A stretch of 47,262 nucleotides of DNA from assembly GCA_039804165.1 (NCBI GenBank), contig JBDRZZ010000013.1:1-47262 (forward strand), written 5' to 3'. The notes beneath the pieces are model-generated. The model had not been told where the DNA came from, did not search any database, and worked only from the letters and a program-made list of their open reading frames with translations. This DNA comes from a candidate division WOR-3 bacterium. Lineage in GTDB: Bacteria; Hydrothermota; UBA3072. The translations under genes were made by a program, and so were the position numbers. Shown piece after piece: positions 1-7,616 of this stretch. Numbering within the stretch: position 1 is the first letter of the stretch; every line of letters begins with the position of its first letter.

Positions 1-643
1 GTTTTTCTTTCGAGAAAACCTTAATGGCATAGATTAACATAACCAGAGAAGAAATTAACCAGACCAGAACTTTATAAATATATGCTCCTCCTCTTACGAG
101 ATAGTTGGGTAAAAGGAGGGAGAGAAGGATAAGAAGGAGCAAAACCAGCCCTTTCCGCTCGATGATTGTCTTTTTTTGTGTTTCTTCCGTAGTGGTTATA
201 GATTCTTTTCTTTCTCCTCGAAAGACAAAACTCATCACCCAGCCGACAATAAAAGCCATAAAAAGAGCAGCTACAATTCTTGAAATAACCATTCCTCCGC
301 CGAGGATGTTTCCAGTGTAGGTCAGAGCAAGGATATTAGCGGCAGGTGCAACCCAGAGAACAATAAAGGCAACTCCAATTCCTGCACCTCCGTAGTAAAG
401 ACCACTCGCAACAGGGATAACAGTGCAGGAGCAAGCTGCAAGAAAGAAACTCGAAATACTCGCAAGAGGAAAAGACCTGCTCTTCCTTGTTTCTTCGCCA
501 AGATGCTCTAAAATAGCATTGCGATTAATGAATGTTACAATTGCCCCTGCAAGAAGAAATGCCGGAACAAGACAGGTCAGAATATGTGTGGCAGCATAGT
601 CCTTTAACGCTAAAAATCCAGATTTTATTATTTCCAAAAACAT
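1..643 (-). CDS. Permease of the ArsP/YraQ (DUF318) family, partial
   Basis: This minus-strand frame starts with ATG at 643 and stays open to the window edge, so about 214 N-terminal residues are visible and the C-terminus is missing. The protein is very hydrophobic and carries the signature of this permease family: a first helix, then SFFLAACSCTVIPVASGL, then GGAGIGVAFIVLWVAPAANI. Such permeases export organoarsenicals or soft metal ions, and the CSC pair in a helix is a plausible metal site. A GGAG ribosome-binding site lies in the last codons of the upstream ArsR-type gene, 4 bases away, so the two are almost certainly one operon. The substrate cannot be told from sequence; arsenic species, copper or zinc are all possible. 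Confidence 0.85.
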   Translation of the reverse strand, partial: MFLEIIKSGFLALKDYAATHILTCLVPAFLLAGAIVTFINRNAILEHLGEETRKSRSFPLASISSFFLAACSCTVIPVASGLYYGGAGIGVAFIVLWVAPAANILALTYTGNILGGGMVISRIVAALFMAFIVGWVMSFVFRGERKESITTTEETQKKTIIERKGLVLLLLILLSLLLPNYLVRGGAYIYKVLVWLISSLVMLIYAIKVFSKEK

Positions 644-647
644 TGTT

Positions 648-977
648 TTACTCCTTCTTCCTGATTTCTTTTTTTCTGCATCTTTTCAGATTTTTCAAAT
701 CTTCCGGAGAAAGAACCACCTCTTTTTTCAATTCATCAATCAATTTACTTTTGCATATCCCCGGATTTGCAGAATAAATAATCCGTTGGCCTTCTCTTTT
801 ATTCTCAATCAACCCCGCCTCCTTTAAGATTCTCAAACAATGTGAAATTCTCGGTTGTTTCATATTGAGAATATTCATCAATTCACAAACACAAAGCTCG
901 CTCCGGGTAAGCAAAAGAAAAATCCTCAACCTCGTCTCGTCCGAAAGAGCATTAAAAATTTTCAAAAATTTCTCCAT
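648..977 (-). CDS. ArsR/SmtB-family metal-sensing repressor
   Basis: A 109-residue winged-helix regulator. Residues 5-25 carry the family start (FNALSDETRLRIFLLL). Residues 27-33 read ELCVCEL, the Cys-Val-Cys metal-binding motif on the DNA-binding side known from As(III)/Sb(III) sensors of the ArsR type. QPRISHCLRILKEAGLIENKREGQRIIY then supplies the recognition helix and wing. In this family, binding of the inducer releases the repressor from its operator. A strong ribosome-binding site (AAGGAG) precedes the ATG. The promoter carries a perfect palindrome, consistent with autorepression. It lies just upstream of the permease it probably controls. The inducer is likely a trivalent metalloid or soft metal, inferred from the CVC motif. 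Confidence 0.88.
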   Translation of the reverse strand: MEKFLKIFNALSDETRLRIFLLLTRSELCVCELMNILNMKQPRISHCLRILKEAGLIENKREGQRIIYSANPGICKSKLIDELKKEVVLSPEDLKNLKRCRKKEIRKKE

Positions 978-1014
978 CTTTTTCTCCTTTTAATTTAAAT
1001 ATATTAAAATATTG

Positions 1015-1032
1015 TAATATATTAATATATTA
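1015..1032. promoter_or_regulatory. Perfect 18-bp palindrome, probable ArsR operator
   Basis: TAATATATTAATATATTA reads identically on both strands. It covers the -10 box and part of the spacer of the regulator's own promoter, the usual place for an autorepressing ArsR operator. A second imperfect inverted repeat (ATATTA at 1001-1006 with TAATAT at 1015-1020) sits next to it. Confidence 0.6.
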
Positions 1033-1046
1033 TCCGTTTTTGTCAA
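1019..1046 (-). promoter_or_regulatory. Promoter of the arsR-permease operon
   Basis: On the minus strand, TTGACA (1046-1041), a 16-bp spacer and TAATAT (1024-1019) form a strong sigma-70-type promoter. Transcription should start near 1012, leaving a leader of about 35 bases that contains the ribosome-binding site. Confidence 0.65.
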
Positions 1047-1147
1047 GTGGGTTAGTATCCGAAATTTACGATTTTTGTTTAAAAACATAATGAAATATTT
1101 TAAGGGATTGCAATTTTAAAATCGTTAGATTCCTGAAAGTGTGCCTC

Positions 1148-1176
1148 TTGACAACATAATTGAATTTTTGTAAAAT
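1148..1176 (+). promoter_or_regulatory. Sigma-70-type promoter facing the exported-protein gene
   Basis: TTGACA at 1148-1153, a 17-bp spacer and TAAAAT at 1171-1176. It points right, towards the gene starting at 1308, and would give a leader of about 125 bases. Together with the arsR promoter it accounts for the 978-1307 gap between divergent genes. Confidence 0.6.
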
Positions 1177-1209
1177 TAAAAAAGTACGAAAAAGGGAAAA
1201 TAAAAATCT

Positions 1210-1311
1210 ATGAGATTTAATGATTCATCGAAGAGATTGTTGGTTAAAAGAATCAGCTATTTGGGGCTAACGATAGTTCAAATTTCAGGTTATTCTTATT
1301 TAATATTATGA
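1210..1311 (+). CDS. Possible 33-codon leader ORF coupled to the next gene
   Basis: An ATG at 1210 opens a 33-residue frame whose TGA stop (1309-1311) overlaps the ATG of the next gene at 1308, an ATGA junction typical of translational coupling. The peptide has a basic start (KRLLVKR) and a hydrophobic end. Its own ribosome-binding site is poor, since AAGGG lies well upstream. It could be a real leader peptide. It could equally be the true N-terminus of the downstream exported protein separated by a frameshift, or chance. Confidence 0.25.
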   Translation: MRFNDSSKRLLVKRISYLGLTIVQISGYSYLIL

Positions 1312-2216
1312 TAAATCTATTCGTTTTTGTTATATTTGTATACTTTCCGCCTATAGGTGGTATACCTCTTGAAAATCCGGAACCTGGAGATATAACCTCT
1401 AAATTTCTCCTACAGGGTGTATACCAGAAATGGAACATTCAATCATTAGACTACAAAGATCCGCAAAAAGATTTATCTTATAATTATTATGTTTTCATAC
1501 CGGAGAGATTATACATTTCTTTTGGGTGTAAGTCTTTTAATATTATTGGAGGATTAGAGAAAAGTTGCTCTTTCGCTTTCAAAGGAAATTATATAATTAA
1601 GGACAATTTTTATCCTTTCTTTTTTGGTGTTTATACAAATAACTTTTTGCTACGATTCTCTGGAGCGTATGGCGGTTTGTCCAGCAGTGACGAAACAGTA
1701 AATTTTATGCAGGCAGGCAGTGAATTTTTATTCTTTTCTCAAGATAACAACAACCGGCGTATTAATTTCGTTTCTCTTGGACTTAAAATGTTACGTTCTG
1801 GACTTTCAGATAAAATTTATGTGGTAGGTTCTTTAATATTGGGTGATGAATTTCCTCTTTTGTCAGGGATTAATCTTAATTCCTCTTTCGAAACAGGACT
1901 TAAGCCTTACATATTTAGTTATAATATCTACAATCCCGAACAAGGTATATGGGTTAGATATTCGTTTTTCGCGGAATTAGGAATAAGAGAAAGAGAAGAA
2001 AATTACTTATGGGGTATTTCATTAGCAAAAAAAGACCTGTTGACTACAGGGAATATAGTTGGCTTTTCAATTGGTGGCATAGAAATTAAAGGAATTTATG
2101 AATTTTTCTTAAGAGATTGGGGGACAGGTATTTCACTTTCTTATTATTTTGGAGGAGATAAAAAGGTGGTAAAAGGTAACATAATGGAGATAGGATTAAA
2201 ATTATGCAGAAAATAA
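1308..2216 (+). CDS. Unrecognised exported protein, possibly outer-membrane beta-barrel
   Basis: A 302-residue protein I do not recognise. It opens with a short hydrophobic stretch (FVFVIFVYF) that may be a signal peptide. The body is rich in aromatic and polar residues in alternating beta-strand-like segments (SGAYGGLSSSDETVNF, YIFSYNIYNPEQGIWVRYSFFAELG, GISLSYYFGGDKKV), as in outer-membrane barrels. No enzyme motif is visible. The ATG at 1308 lacks a clear ribosome-binding site, so the N-terminus is uncertain (see the 33-codon frame upstream). The last codons overlap the following lipoprotein gene by 13 bases, implying one operon. The barrel assignment is only an inference from composition. 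Confidence 0.55.
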   Translation: MINLFVFVIFVYFPPIGGIPLENPEPGDITSKFLLQGVYQKWNIQSLDYKDPQKDLSYNYYVFIPERLYISFGCKSFNIIGGLEKSCSFAFKGNYIIKDNFYPFFFGVYTNNFLLRFSGAYGGLSSSDETVNFMQAGSEFLFFSQDNNNRRINFVSLGLKMLRSGLSDKIYVVGSLILGDEFPLLSGINLNSSFETGLKPYIFSYNIYNPEQGIWVRYSFFAELGIREREENYLWGISLAKKDLLTTGNIVGFSIGGIEIKGIYEFFLRDWGTGISLSYYFGGDKKVVKGNIMEIGLKLCRK

Positions 2217-2659
2217 GTAACATTCTTTTATCTCTGCTTCTTTTGTCGTGTTCTCGAACTGTCTATCAGGTCACCTATTCCAATGTATGTGGCTCCAAAG
2301 AGAATTTCATTTATACTTCTAAAGAAACAGATTTATCTTGTCAAACTTTCAATTTTTTGGGTGGTTATTACGAAGGGTCAAATCCCCCTCAAAGGAGGGC
2401 AATAGTAGGAATAAACATTCAGACCAATTTTGAAGAGGAAATTTATTTGTTTAGAGAGCCACCTCAAGGCACATGGGGTTCACTGGATGTTTCGAATGAC
2501 CTCAAGAAAATTGCCGTAGTATTAAATGATACCCTCTGCATAATTTCAAGAGAAAGTGAGGAAATAATTGCCAAAATAGTAGAAGGAAGAAATCCCTGTT
2601 TTTTCCCTTCTGCTGATAGTCTCCTCTATGCCTATTTGGGGTCAGGTCTTGAATTTTGA
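2204..2659 (+). pseudogene. Truncated lipoprotein with a PD40/TolB-like start
   Basis: The 151-residue frame begins with a textbook lipoprotein signal (LSLLLLSC, cleavage before Cys at about residue 16). Its later part resembles one or two beta-propeller blades (DVSNDLKKIAVVLNDTLCII, then PSADSLLYAYLGSG), as in PD40/TolB-like periplasmic proteins. It stops after only about one and a half blades, whereas such propellers need six or more. The last seven codons (LGSGLEF) and the stop are read from the REP-like motif at 2634-2660, so the real C-terminus appears to have been cut off by insertion or rearrangement. The start overlaps the upstream gene. It may still be expressed as a short lipoprotein, but I judge it a truncated remnant. 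Confidence 0.55.
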
Positions 2660-2660
2660 A
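2634..2660 (+). repeat. REP-like motif, copy A
   Basis: The minus strand reads TCAAGACCTGACCCCAA within this interval. The same 17-base core, with matching flanks and one substitution in about 26 bases, occurs in the opposite orientation at 6966-6993. I recall this core as common beside REP-associated tyrosine (IS200-like) transposases in other genomes; no such transposase is present here. The truncated lipoprotein gene ends inside the motif. Confidence 0.6.
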
Positions 2661-3046
2661 TTTAATTAACGCTTCTTTTTAAGGGATTTACTCCACCCAA
2701 TTTCTATTATAATTATAACAAAAAACAAACAGGTCAATATAAAAACTCTTAAGAGAAAACGCAAAATTAGTAAAACCGAAAAAGATAAATTTCTCTATTA
2801 CAGAATTGGACTTTTTGAAATAAAGGTGCTTGCTCTTATATTTGTTCTGGAATTAAATAAAAACAAAATTCCGCTCAAAAATTCAAAAAGAGACCTTGCC
2901 CCAAATTTTTAGGAAGTGGTTTTAATAACCCTTGAGAGAATACAAGCTCTTTATTCTACAAGGATAAATATCACATTCTCCACGGAGAAATCGGTAATAT
3001 TTTGTAAACGGTATTCTTGAACCCGTTGCGAGAGACAAAAACTGCT
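2661..3046. other. Degenerate non-coding stretch
   Basis: No intact gene. A plus-strand frame without a start codon runs from about 2700 to 2912 and encodes a Lys/Ile-rich peptide ending RDLAPNF, with its end lying in a degenerate REP-like copy (2877-2910). The rest is featureless. I take the stretch to be decayed mobile-element or gene debris. Confidence 0.4.
2877..2910 (-). repeat. Degenerate REP-like copy C
   Basis: The plus strand reads AAAATTCAA, four extra bases, then AGACCTTGCCCCAAATTT. This is recognisably the REP-like motif (AAAATTCAAGACCTGACCCC) with a small insertion and one change, in inverted orientation to copy A about 240 bases away. The match is imperfect, so confidence is low. 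Confidence 0.35.
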
Positions 3047-3406
3047 ATGATGTTCGCTTTAATTTCGGGCATTCACGGAAATCTAGAATCTCTTTTTGCC
3101 ATGGTTCTGTATCTTGAAAATTATGAAGAAAAGATAGATAAGTCTTGAAGACATTGTTGGTTATGGATCTGACCATGGGGAGTGCATAAATATTACCAGA
3201 GAAATTTCCGATGTTATTCTTGCCGGCAATTATGATTTTGTGGGTTACTAAGAGATATAGAAAGACTTCAATAGCTATGCGAAGAAAGCGGCTTCCTGGG
3301 GTATAGATGCTCTTGACGAAGCCGAGATAAATTTTCTGAAAGTCCTGCCACTAAAATATTAAAAAAAAAAATAGATTTGTTCATTCTTCATTGCATTGCC
3401 ATCTAA
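3047..3406 (+). pseudogene. Decayed YfcE/ApaH-like metallophosphoesterase
   Basis: Conceptual translation across frames recovers a calcineurin-like phosphoesterase. It begins MMFALISGIHGNLESLFA (the family's SDIHGN, with Asp lost), continues in the next frame as LEDIVGYGSDHGECINI (family LGDIVGYGPDPNEC), then DVILAGNYDFVGY (family GNHD, with His changed to Tyr) and DFNSYAKKAASWGIDAL. A third frame ends in DLFILHCIAI. At least two frameshifts, including one in the A-tract at 3361-3371, and three in-frame stops interrupt it, and several metal ligands are substituted. It is clearly dead. It lies between two REP-like motifs beside a truncated lipoprotein gene, in a locally decaying region. Confidence 0.75.
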
Positions 3407-3527
3407 GATACGAACCATCGGCCTTAAGTCTAGAGTCAAAATAAGTAAAACATTATTTTCTACTGGCTTTGTGTTTAATATTACTGCCAATTATTTTTAA
3501 ACTCCTGACTCGTAACTTGCCTAGGTA

Positions 3528-3556
3528 TTGACAAATATTAATAACTCTCCTAATAT
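3528..3556 (+). promoter_or_regulatory. Promoter of the GH9 glucanase gene
   Basis: TTGACA (3528-3533), 17 bp, TAATAT (3551-3556). Transcription should start near 3563, giving a leader of about 170 bases. The remainder of 3407-3736 holds nothing recognisable apart from a possible tail of the phosphoesterase remnant. Confidence 0.65.
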
Positions 3557-3736
3557 TACACATATATTCAGGATTTTCTCGGGGAGAAAATAAAAAACGA
3601 GTCTAGAAAAACGTCAAAGTTTTAGGCGTATATAGCCAGACTCAAAAAGCAGGAAAAGTCTAGAGGTGTACTTATTTTATAAAAGACAGAAAAGAGTTTA
3701 TAAGTACAAAAAATGAGTCTTATAAAAGGGGGAGTT

Positions 3737-6340
3737 ATGAAATCTTTTAAAAATTTATTGTTTATTTTGGTCACAATGTTTACATTGTTAAGGTCTTTAC
3801 TTTCTTATGCAATCCCACCTCCACCTCAAGAACCAACCATTGTCGAAGTTCGAACTGCTGCGCCCGGAGTGATTGCTGTTATTGTCCAAACAGGTCCACA
3901 CGGCAGTGATTATGTTAATCCTATTGATAAATCTACATCTTCTTATAAAGTTGATGGACAGAATCCTGTTGCGGTTTACCTTTATTCGGTTCCCTACGAT
4001 GAGCTTCCTTACGATTGGGGGGACCCCCAACGCGATTACTGGGTAACGGTTCGTCACCGTATATATCTGGATATTGGTAAGGCTTTCGAGAATAATCATC
4101 TTTATTCAATCTCAACACCTTATGGAGATACAACTCTAATTTACAATGATCGAACAACATTGTGCGAGGCAATTAAGGTAAATCAGGTTGGTTATCACAA
4201 GGACAGCCGTGTTCGTTATGCGGTATTGGGAGTGTTTCTTGGGGACGGTGGTTCACGGGAGTTTGAGACTTTGCCAACTTATGAGGTAATAAGAGAGTCA
4301 GATGGAGCTATTGTAAAGTCCGGGACTGCTGTTTTCATTAAGGCTGATACTGCAATCATTAGATATCCTGCTACTTGTGGAGAATTTGTTTACAGGTTAG
4401 ATTTGAGAGGGATTCCGGAAGGAGGTCCTTACTATGTATCAATTCCCGGTTTTGGTAGGTCCTGGCCATTTGGAGTAGGGACGGATTACACAAGATTTAT
4501 TGCATATACATATATGAGAGGTATGTATCACCAAAGATGCGGAATTGCTCTTGAACAACCATTTACCGAATACACAAGAGCAATTTGTCATACACATGCG
4601 GAAGATATTAGATATCCACTTGAAGGAAACGATAAGATACCAATTTTCGATTATGATAAGCCAATATTCGAAATTAGAGGAGGTTACCACGATGCTGGAG
4701 ATTATGACCGTCGTCCTCTTCATGTAGATATGCCTATTTTTATGCTTGGTTATTACGAGGCTTTCAAGAACCATTTTATTGATGGACAGTACAATATTCC
4801 GGAGTCAGGTAATGGTATTCCCGATATATTCGATGAAGCAATGTGGGGAGCTCTTGTTTGGGAATATCTTCAGGTAACTGACCCAACTGACCCAGACTAT
4901 GGTGGAGTAAGAAGCGGAACTGAAATGGACGGATATACAGGTTACGGTTGGGCTAGTGCAGCTACAGAAGAAACTGTCCTGGGGCTTATTTACGGTACAT
5001 GGGAAGTAACAATAGACGTAACATCAAAATCCTGCGGTTTGTTTGCGCAGATTTCAAGACTCCTAACAGAAGGAGGGTGGTTACCTGAGAAGGCTGCAGA
5101 TTTAAGAACAAGAGCGGAACTGGCTTGGCAATATTTAGAGCGCAAACTTGATATTAATGCTGTAACTAGTCATCGTTATGGTTTCACCTATGCGGCTCTT
5201 CAAATGTATCTTTTAACAGGTGAAGAGAAGTATCATAACATCTTTAAGGTTGCTGCGGACCATTGTTTTATTAATCCGGATACACTTGCAGCAAAATATC
5301 CTGAGTGTTGGGGAGGTGGTAATCCATATACCCATGCAGGGACTTCACATTTTATCAGTTATCTTCTCCCCCAGAAATACCCGATTGACGAGACAACTGC
5401 TCAAGGACTTAAAAATATAATTTTTAAAGCTGTGGATCGTGGTGGATATATGAAATTTTTCCCTGAAAATGAATCCTATCCAAGCGGATGTATGCAATCT
5501 ATTGGATGGGGAGCAGCAACCTGTCAGGGTATCTACGCAGATATTTATGTATTCGCTTACCTTTTAACAAACGATGCTGAGAAGAAACAACAATACTTTG
5601 ATATCATAAGTCAGTTTGCAGATTACGCCATCGGATTAAATCCACTTGGTATGTCGTTTGTAACAGGATTAGGTTTTGTTCAACCTGTTTGTCCCACTCA
5701 TGATGATTCTTACTACACAAAGAACGGACTTTCAGACGGGGTAACATCTGATCACGTCGGGAAACCGAAAGGTAATGTTCCAGGCCTTCTGATTTTTGGT
5801 ACTGCATGGGGATATAGTTCAAACCCAAGTAGTCAAAGGGTTGCAACCAAGCTATACCCAAGTTGGGAGAGTTTACCTTATTATAAGCGTTGGGCAGATG
5901 GATGGTCGTTCTTTTCTTGCGATGAGGTTGGAACAGATAAAACCTTATGGAACGCACTTATGTATGCGTTTCTTTACAATGCATCCGAAGACCCAAATGC
6001 CGACAATTTTACCAACCCAAACCCTCCTGATAACTGGCCACCTTCTCCGCCTATCGGTTTATATTTTCTGTTGTCCCCTCCTCACCCGAATCCTTTTAAT
6101 GAAACCACTACTATTAATTTTACTGTAGGAGGGGGAGGAAAAGTTAAACTTGCGATATACGATTTAGTTGGTAGAGAAATCAAAGTTCTACTTAATGAAT
6201 ATCTTTCGGAGGGCAGTTATCCTAAGACCTGGGACGGGACAGATGAAAGTGGGAATAAGGTTGCAAGTGGTATATATTTCTGCCGACTCAGCGGAGAAAG
6301 AAGAGAATCCCTTTCTGAGAAGGTGATATTCTTGAAATAA
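3737..6340 (+). CDS. Secreted GH9 glucanase with C-terminal sorting domain
   Basis: An endo-acting glycoside hydrolase family 9 enzyme, 867 residues from the ATG at 3737. GGGGGAG lies just ahead of that ATG; an in-frame ATG at 3713 lacks a ribosome-binding site. Order: signal peptide about 1-25 (cleavage near SYA), an unrecognised N-terminal region to about 140, a CelD-type Ig-like domain starting at IKVNQVGYHK, the (alpha/alpha)6 catalytic domain about 250-760, a Pro-rich linker, and an 85-residue domain starting PNPFN and ending in GIYFCRL. Catalytic residues are visible: Asp319 and Asp322 in GGYHDAGDYD and Glu730 in CDEVGTDKTLWNAL. The last domain resembles FlgD-Ig/type IX sorting domains, suggesting export through the outer membrane. 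The substrate is probably cellulose, mixed-linkage glucan or xyloglucan. The gene is intact although the flanks are decayed. Confidence 0.93.
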   Translation: MKSFKNLLFILVTMFTLLRSLLSYAIPPPPQEPTIVEVRTAAPGVIAVIVQTGPHGSDYVNPIDKSTSSYKVDGQNPVAVYLYSVPYDELPYDWGDPQRDYWVTVRHRIYLDIGKAFENNHLYSISTPYGDTTLIYNDRTTLCEAIKVNQVGYHKDSRVRYAVLGVFLGDGGSREFETLPTYEVIRESDGAIVKSGTAVFIKADTAIIRYPATCGEFVYRLDLRGIPEGGPYYVSIPGFGRSWPFGVGTDYTRFIAYTYMRGMYHQRCGIALEQPFTEYTRAICHTHAEDIRYPLEGNDKIPIFDYDKPIFEIRGGYHDAGDYDRRPLHVDMPIFMLGYYEAFKNHFIDGQYNIPESGNGIPDIFDEAMWGALVWEYLQVTDPTDPDYGGVRSGTEMDGYTGYGWASAATEETVLGLIYGTWEVTIDVTSKSCGLFAQISRLLTEGGWLPEKAADLRTRAELAWQYLERKLDINAVTSHRYGFTYAALQMYLLTGEEKYHNIFKVAADHCFINPDTLAAKYPECWGGGNPYTHAGTSHFISYLLPQKYPIDETTAQGLKNIIFKAVDRGGYMKFFPENESYPSGCMQSIGWGAATCQGIYADIYVFAYLLTNDAEKKQQYFDIISQFADYAIGLNPLGMSFVTGLGFVQPVCPTHDDSYYTKNGLSDGVTSDHVGKPKGNVPGLLIFGTAWGYSSNPSSQRVATKLYPSWESLPYYKRWADGWSFFSCDEVGTDKTLWNALMYAFLYNASEDPNADNFTNPNPPDNWPPSPPIGLYFLLSPPHPNPFNETTTINFTVGGGGKVKLAIYDLVGREIKVLLNEYLSEGSYPKTWDGTDESGNKVASGIYFCRLSGERRESLSEKVIFLK

Positions 6341-6793
6341 AAAAATCTAACCCAAATTTACTAAAAATTTCTATAACATACCGGAAACAAGGGCCTTGAC
6401 CTTTCAGAATTACAGGTTCTAAATTTTTGTTCTTTTTGCCTCAATTGAGCTAGAATTTCAAATATTTTTTAAATAATGAAAAGCATTCTTCTACATTTAA
6501 AAAAGAGTATATAATTATCCAACTCCTAATAACTTTCATTTTTCTTTGGTAATTTAGTATTTCCTAAATTAAGCACAGCCCTATCCGTTACCTCTCTCCG
6601 TTAGGTAAGAGGCCATAAGAGAAGACAACGGAGGATCCAAAATTAAACAAAAACCCTTTAACTTTATATATTTTGGAAAACACAAAAATAGAATTTATAG
6701 AGGTATTCGCTTAACTTTTTTACTTTCAAAGAAAACTCGCTTTTAACATTTGCAAATACTAGATATATGGGTATAAAATTTTTCAGAGAGCAG

Positions 6794-6970
6794 TTAGTTG
6801 TTTTCTCGGAGAAATGGCAAACCTGGGTTAGACCAAAAATACACTCTACCTATGCTGTAGAAAGATAAAAATTCACCTCCTATTCTAGAATAGACTGTAG
6901 CGATAAAGTCTCTCTCACCCCATCCATTTAGACCTATCGGAAACCATCTCGAATAATCAGAGTTGTTCAA
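6794..6970 (-). pseudogene. Orphan coding fragment next to REP-like copy B
   Basis: This minus-strand frame has protein-like composition for 58 codons (YSRWFPIGLNGWGERDF, then SFYSIGRVYFWSNPGLPFL) and ends in TAA at 6796-6794, but has no start codon signal. Upstream it runs straight into the REP-like motif, where a TGA closes the frame. It looks like the C-terminal end of an exported protein whose front was removed. I cannot name the family. Confidence 0.35.
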
Positions 6971-6993
6971 AAATCAAGACCTGACCCCAATTT
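6966..6993 (-). repeat. REP-like motif, copy B
   Basis: The plus strand reads TCAAGACCTGACCCCAA with flanks matching copy A (2634-2660) in inverted orientation, one mismatch in about 26 bases. A tandem TTTGGCAA repeat follows at 6991-7005. Copies A and B bracket the phosphoesterase remnant and the GH9 gene. Confidence 0.6.
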
Positions 6994-7095
6994 GGCAATT
7001 TGGCAAAACACCGCTCGAACAAAAACAAATTAAGAATAAAAATAAATTTCTTCTCAAAAGTTTAGAGCACCTACACTATCTCCTCATAATACCCC

Positions 7096-7123
7096 TTGAC
7101 ATTATTTTAAATTTGATTATAAT
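7096..7123 (+). promoter_or_regulatory. Promoter of perR, predicted leaderless
   Basis: TTGACA (7096-7101), 16 bp, perfect TATAAT (7118-7123). Only six bases separate the -10 box from the GTG at 7130, so transcription should begin at or beside the start codon. No ribosome-binding site is present. Confidence 0.7.
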
Positions 7124-7131
7124 TATTATGT
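7117..7131. promoter_or_regulatory. Per box over the perR -10 element
   Basis: TTATAATTATTATGT matches the Bacillus Per box TTATAATnATTATAA at 12 of 14 defined positions. It covers the -10 box and transcription start, so PerR would repress its own transcript, and probably that of the superoxide reductase downstream. Confidence 0.6.
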
Positions 7132-7585
7132 GATTGAAATGATTTCAAGTTTAAAACAAATAAAAGATATTTTAAAAGAAGCAGGTTTAAGACCAACCTA
7201 CCAGCGGATAAGAATAATCGAGACTATTTACAAATATCGTTATGAACATCCAAGTGTTGAAACAATTTACAATGAACTTAAAAACGAACTACCTATTATT
7301 TCAATGACTACAGTATATAATACGATGAATGCAATGTTAAATAAAAAACTCCTTCAAGCCTTAACCATTACAGGAATAGACACCCATTACGATCCAAACT
7401 TATCTCTCCATCACCATTTCTATTGTAATAATTGTCATAAAATTTACGACATTAAAATCAAATGCCCTTTTGGTAACGAGAAAAAGAAAACTATTGAGGG
7501 TCATAAAATTGATGAGGTGCATGGATATTTTAAAGGAATTTGTAAAAATTGTTTAGAGACCACTAAAAAAGAAACAAAAGAATAA
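7130..7585 (+). CDS. perR: Peroxide-sensing Fur-family repressor PerR
   Basis: A 151-residue Fur-family regulator. Counting from the GTG at 7130, the regulatory metal ligands His40, Asp88, His94, His96 and Asp107 sit exactly three positions after the Bacillus subtilis PerR ligands (37, 85, 91, 93, 104). The structural zinc site is Cys99-x2-Cys102 and Cys138-x2-Cys141. Asp at the last regulatory position, where Fur has Glu, favours PerR. With iron bound, PerR senses H2O2 by histidine oxidation and releases DNA. A Per box overlaps its own -10. It heads an oxidative-defence operon, with the superoxide reductase gene 31 bases downstream. The start is probably the leaderless GTG; ATG at 7139 is the alternative. 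Confidence 0.88.
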   Translation: MIEMISSLKQIKDILKEAGLRPTYQRIRIIETIYKYRYEHPSVETIYNELKNELPIISMTTVYNTMNAMLNKKLLQALTITGIDTHYDPNLSLHHHFYCNNCHKIYDIKIKCPFGNEKKKTIEGHKIDEVHGYFKGICKNCLETTKKETKE

Positions 7586-7616
7586 ATAATGGTAAAGTTA
7601 ATAAAAAGGAGGATTT

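Larger units (their letters stand above)
6341..7095. other. Gene-free stretch with remnants
   Basis: About 750 bases without an intact gene. It contains a 58-codon orphan coding fragment on the minus strand (6794-6970) and REP-like copy B (6966-6993). The rest shows no convincing terminator, promoter or repeat. Confidence 0.4.

Noticed and set aside
105-320. Plus-strand frame near the left edge as a gene
   Set aside because: It is antisense to the clearly coding permease and has no family features.
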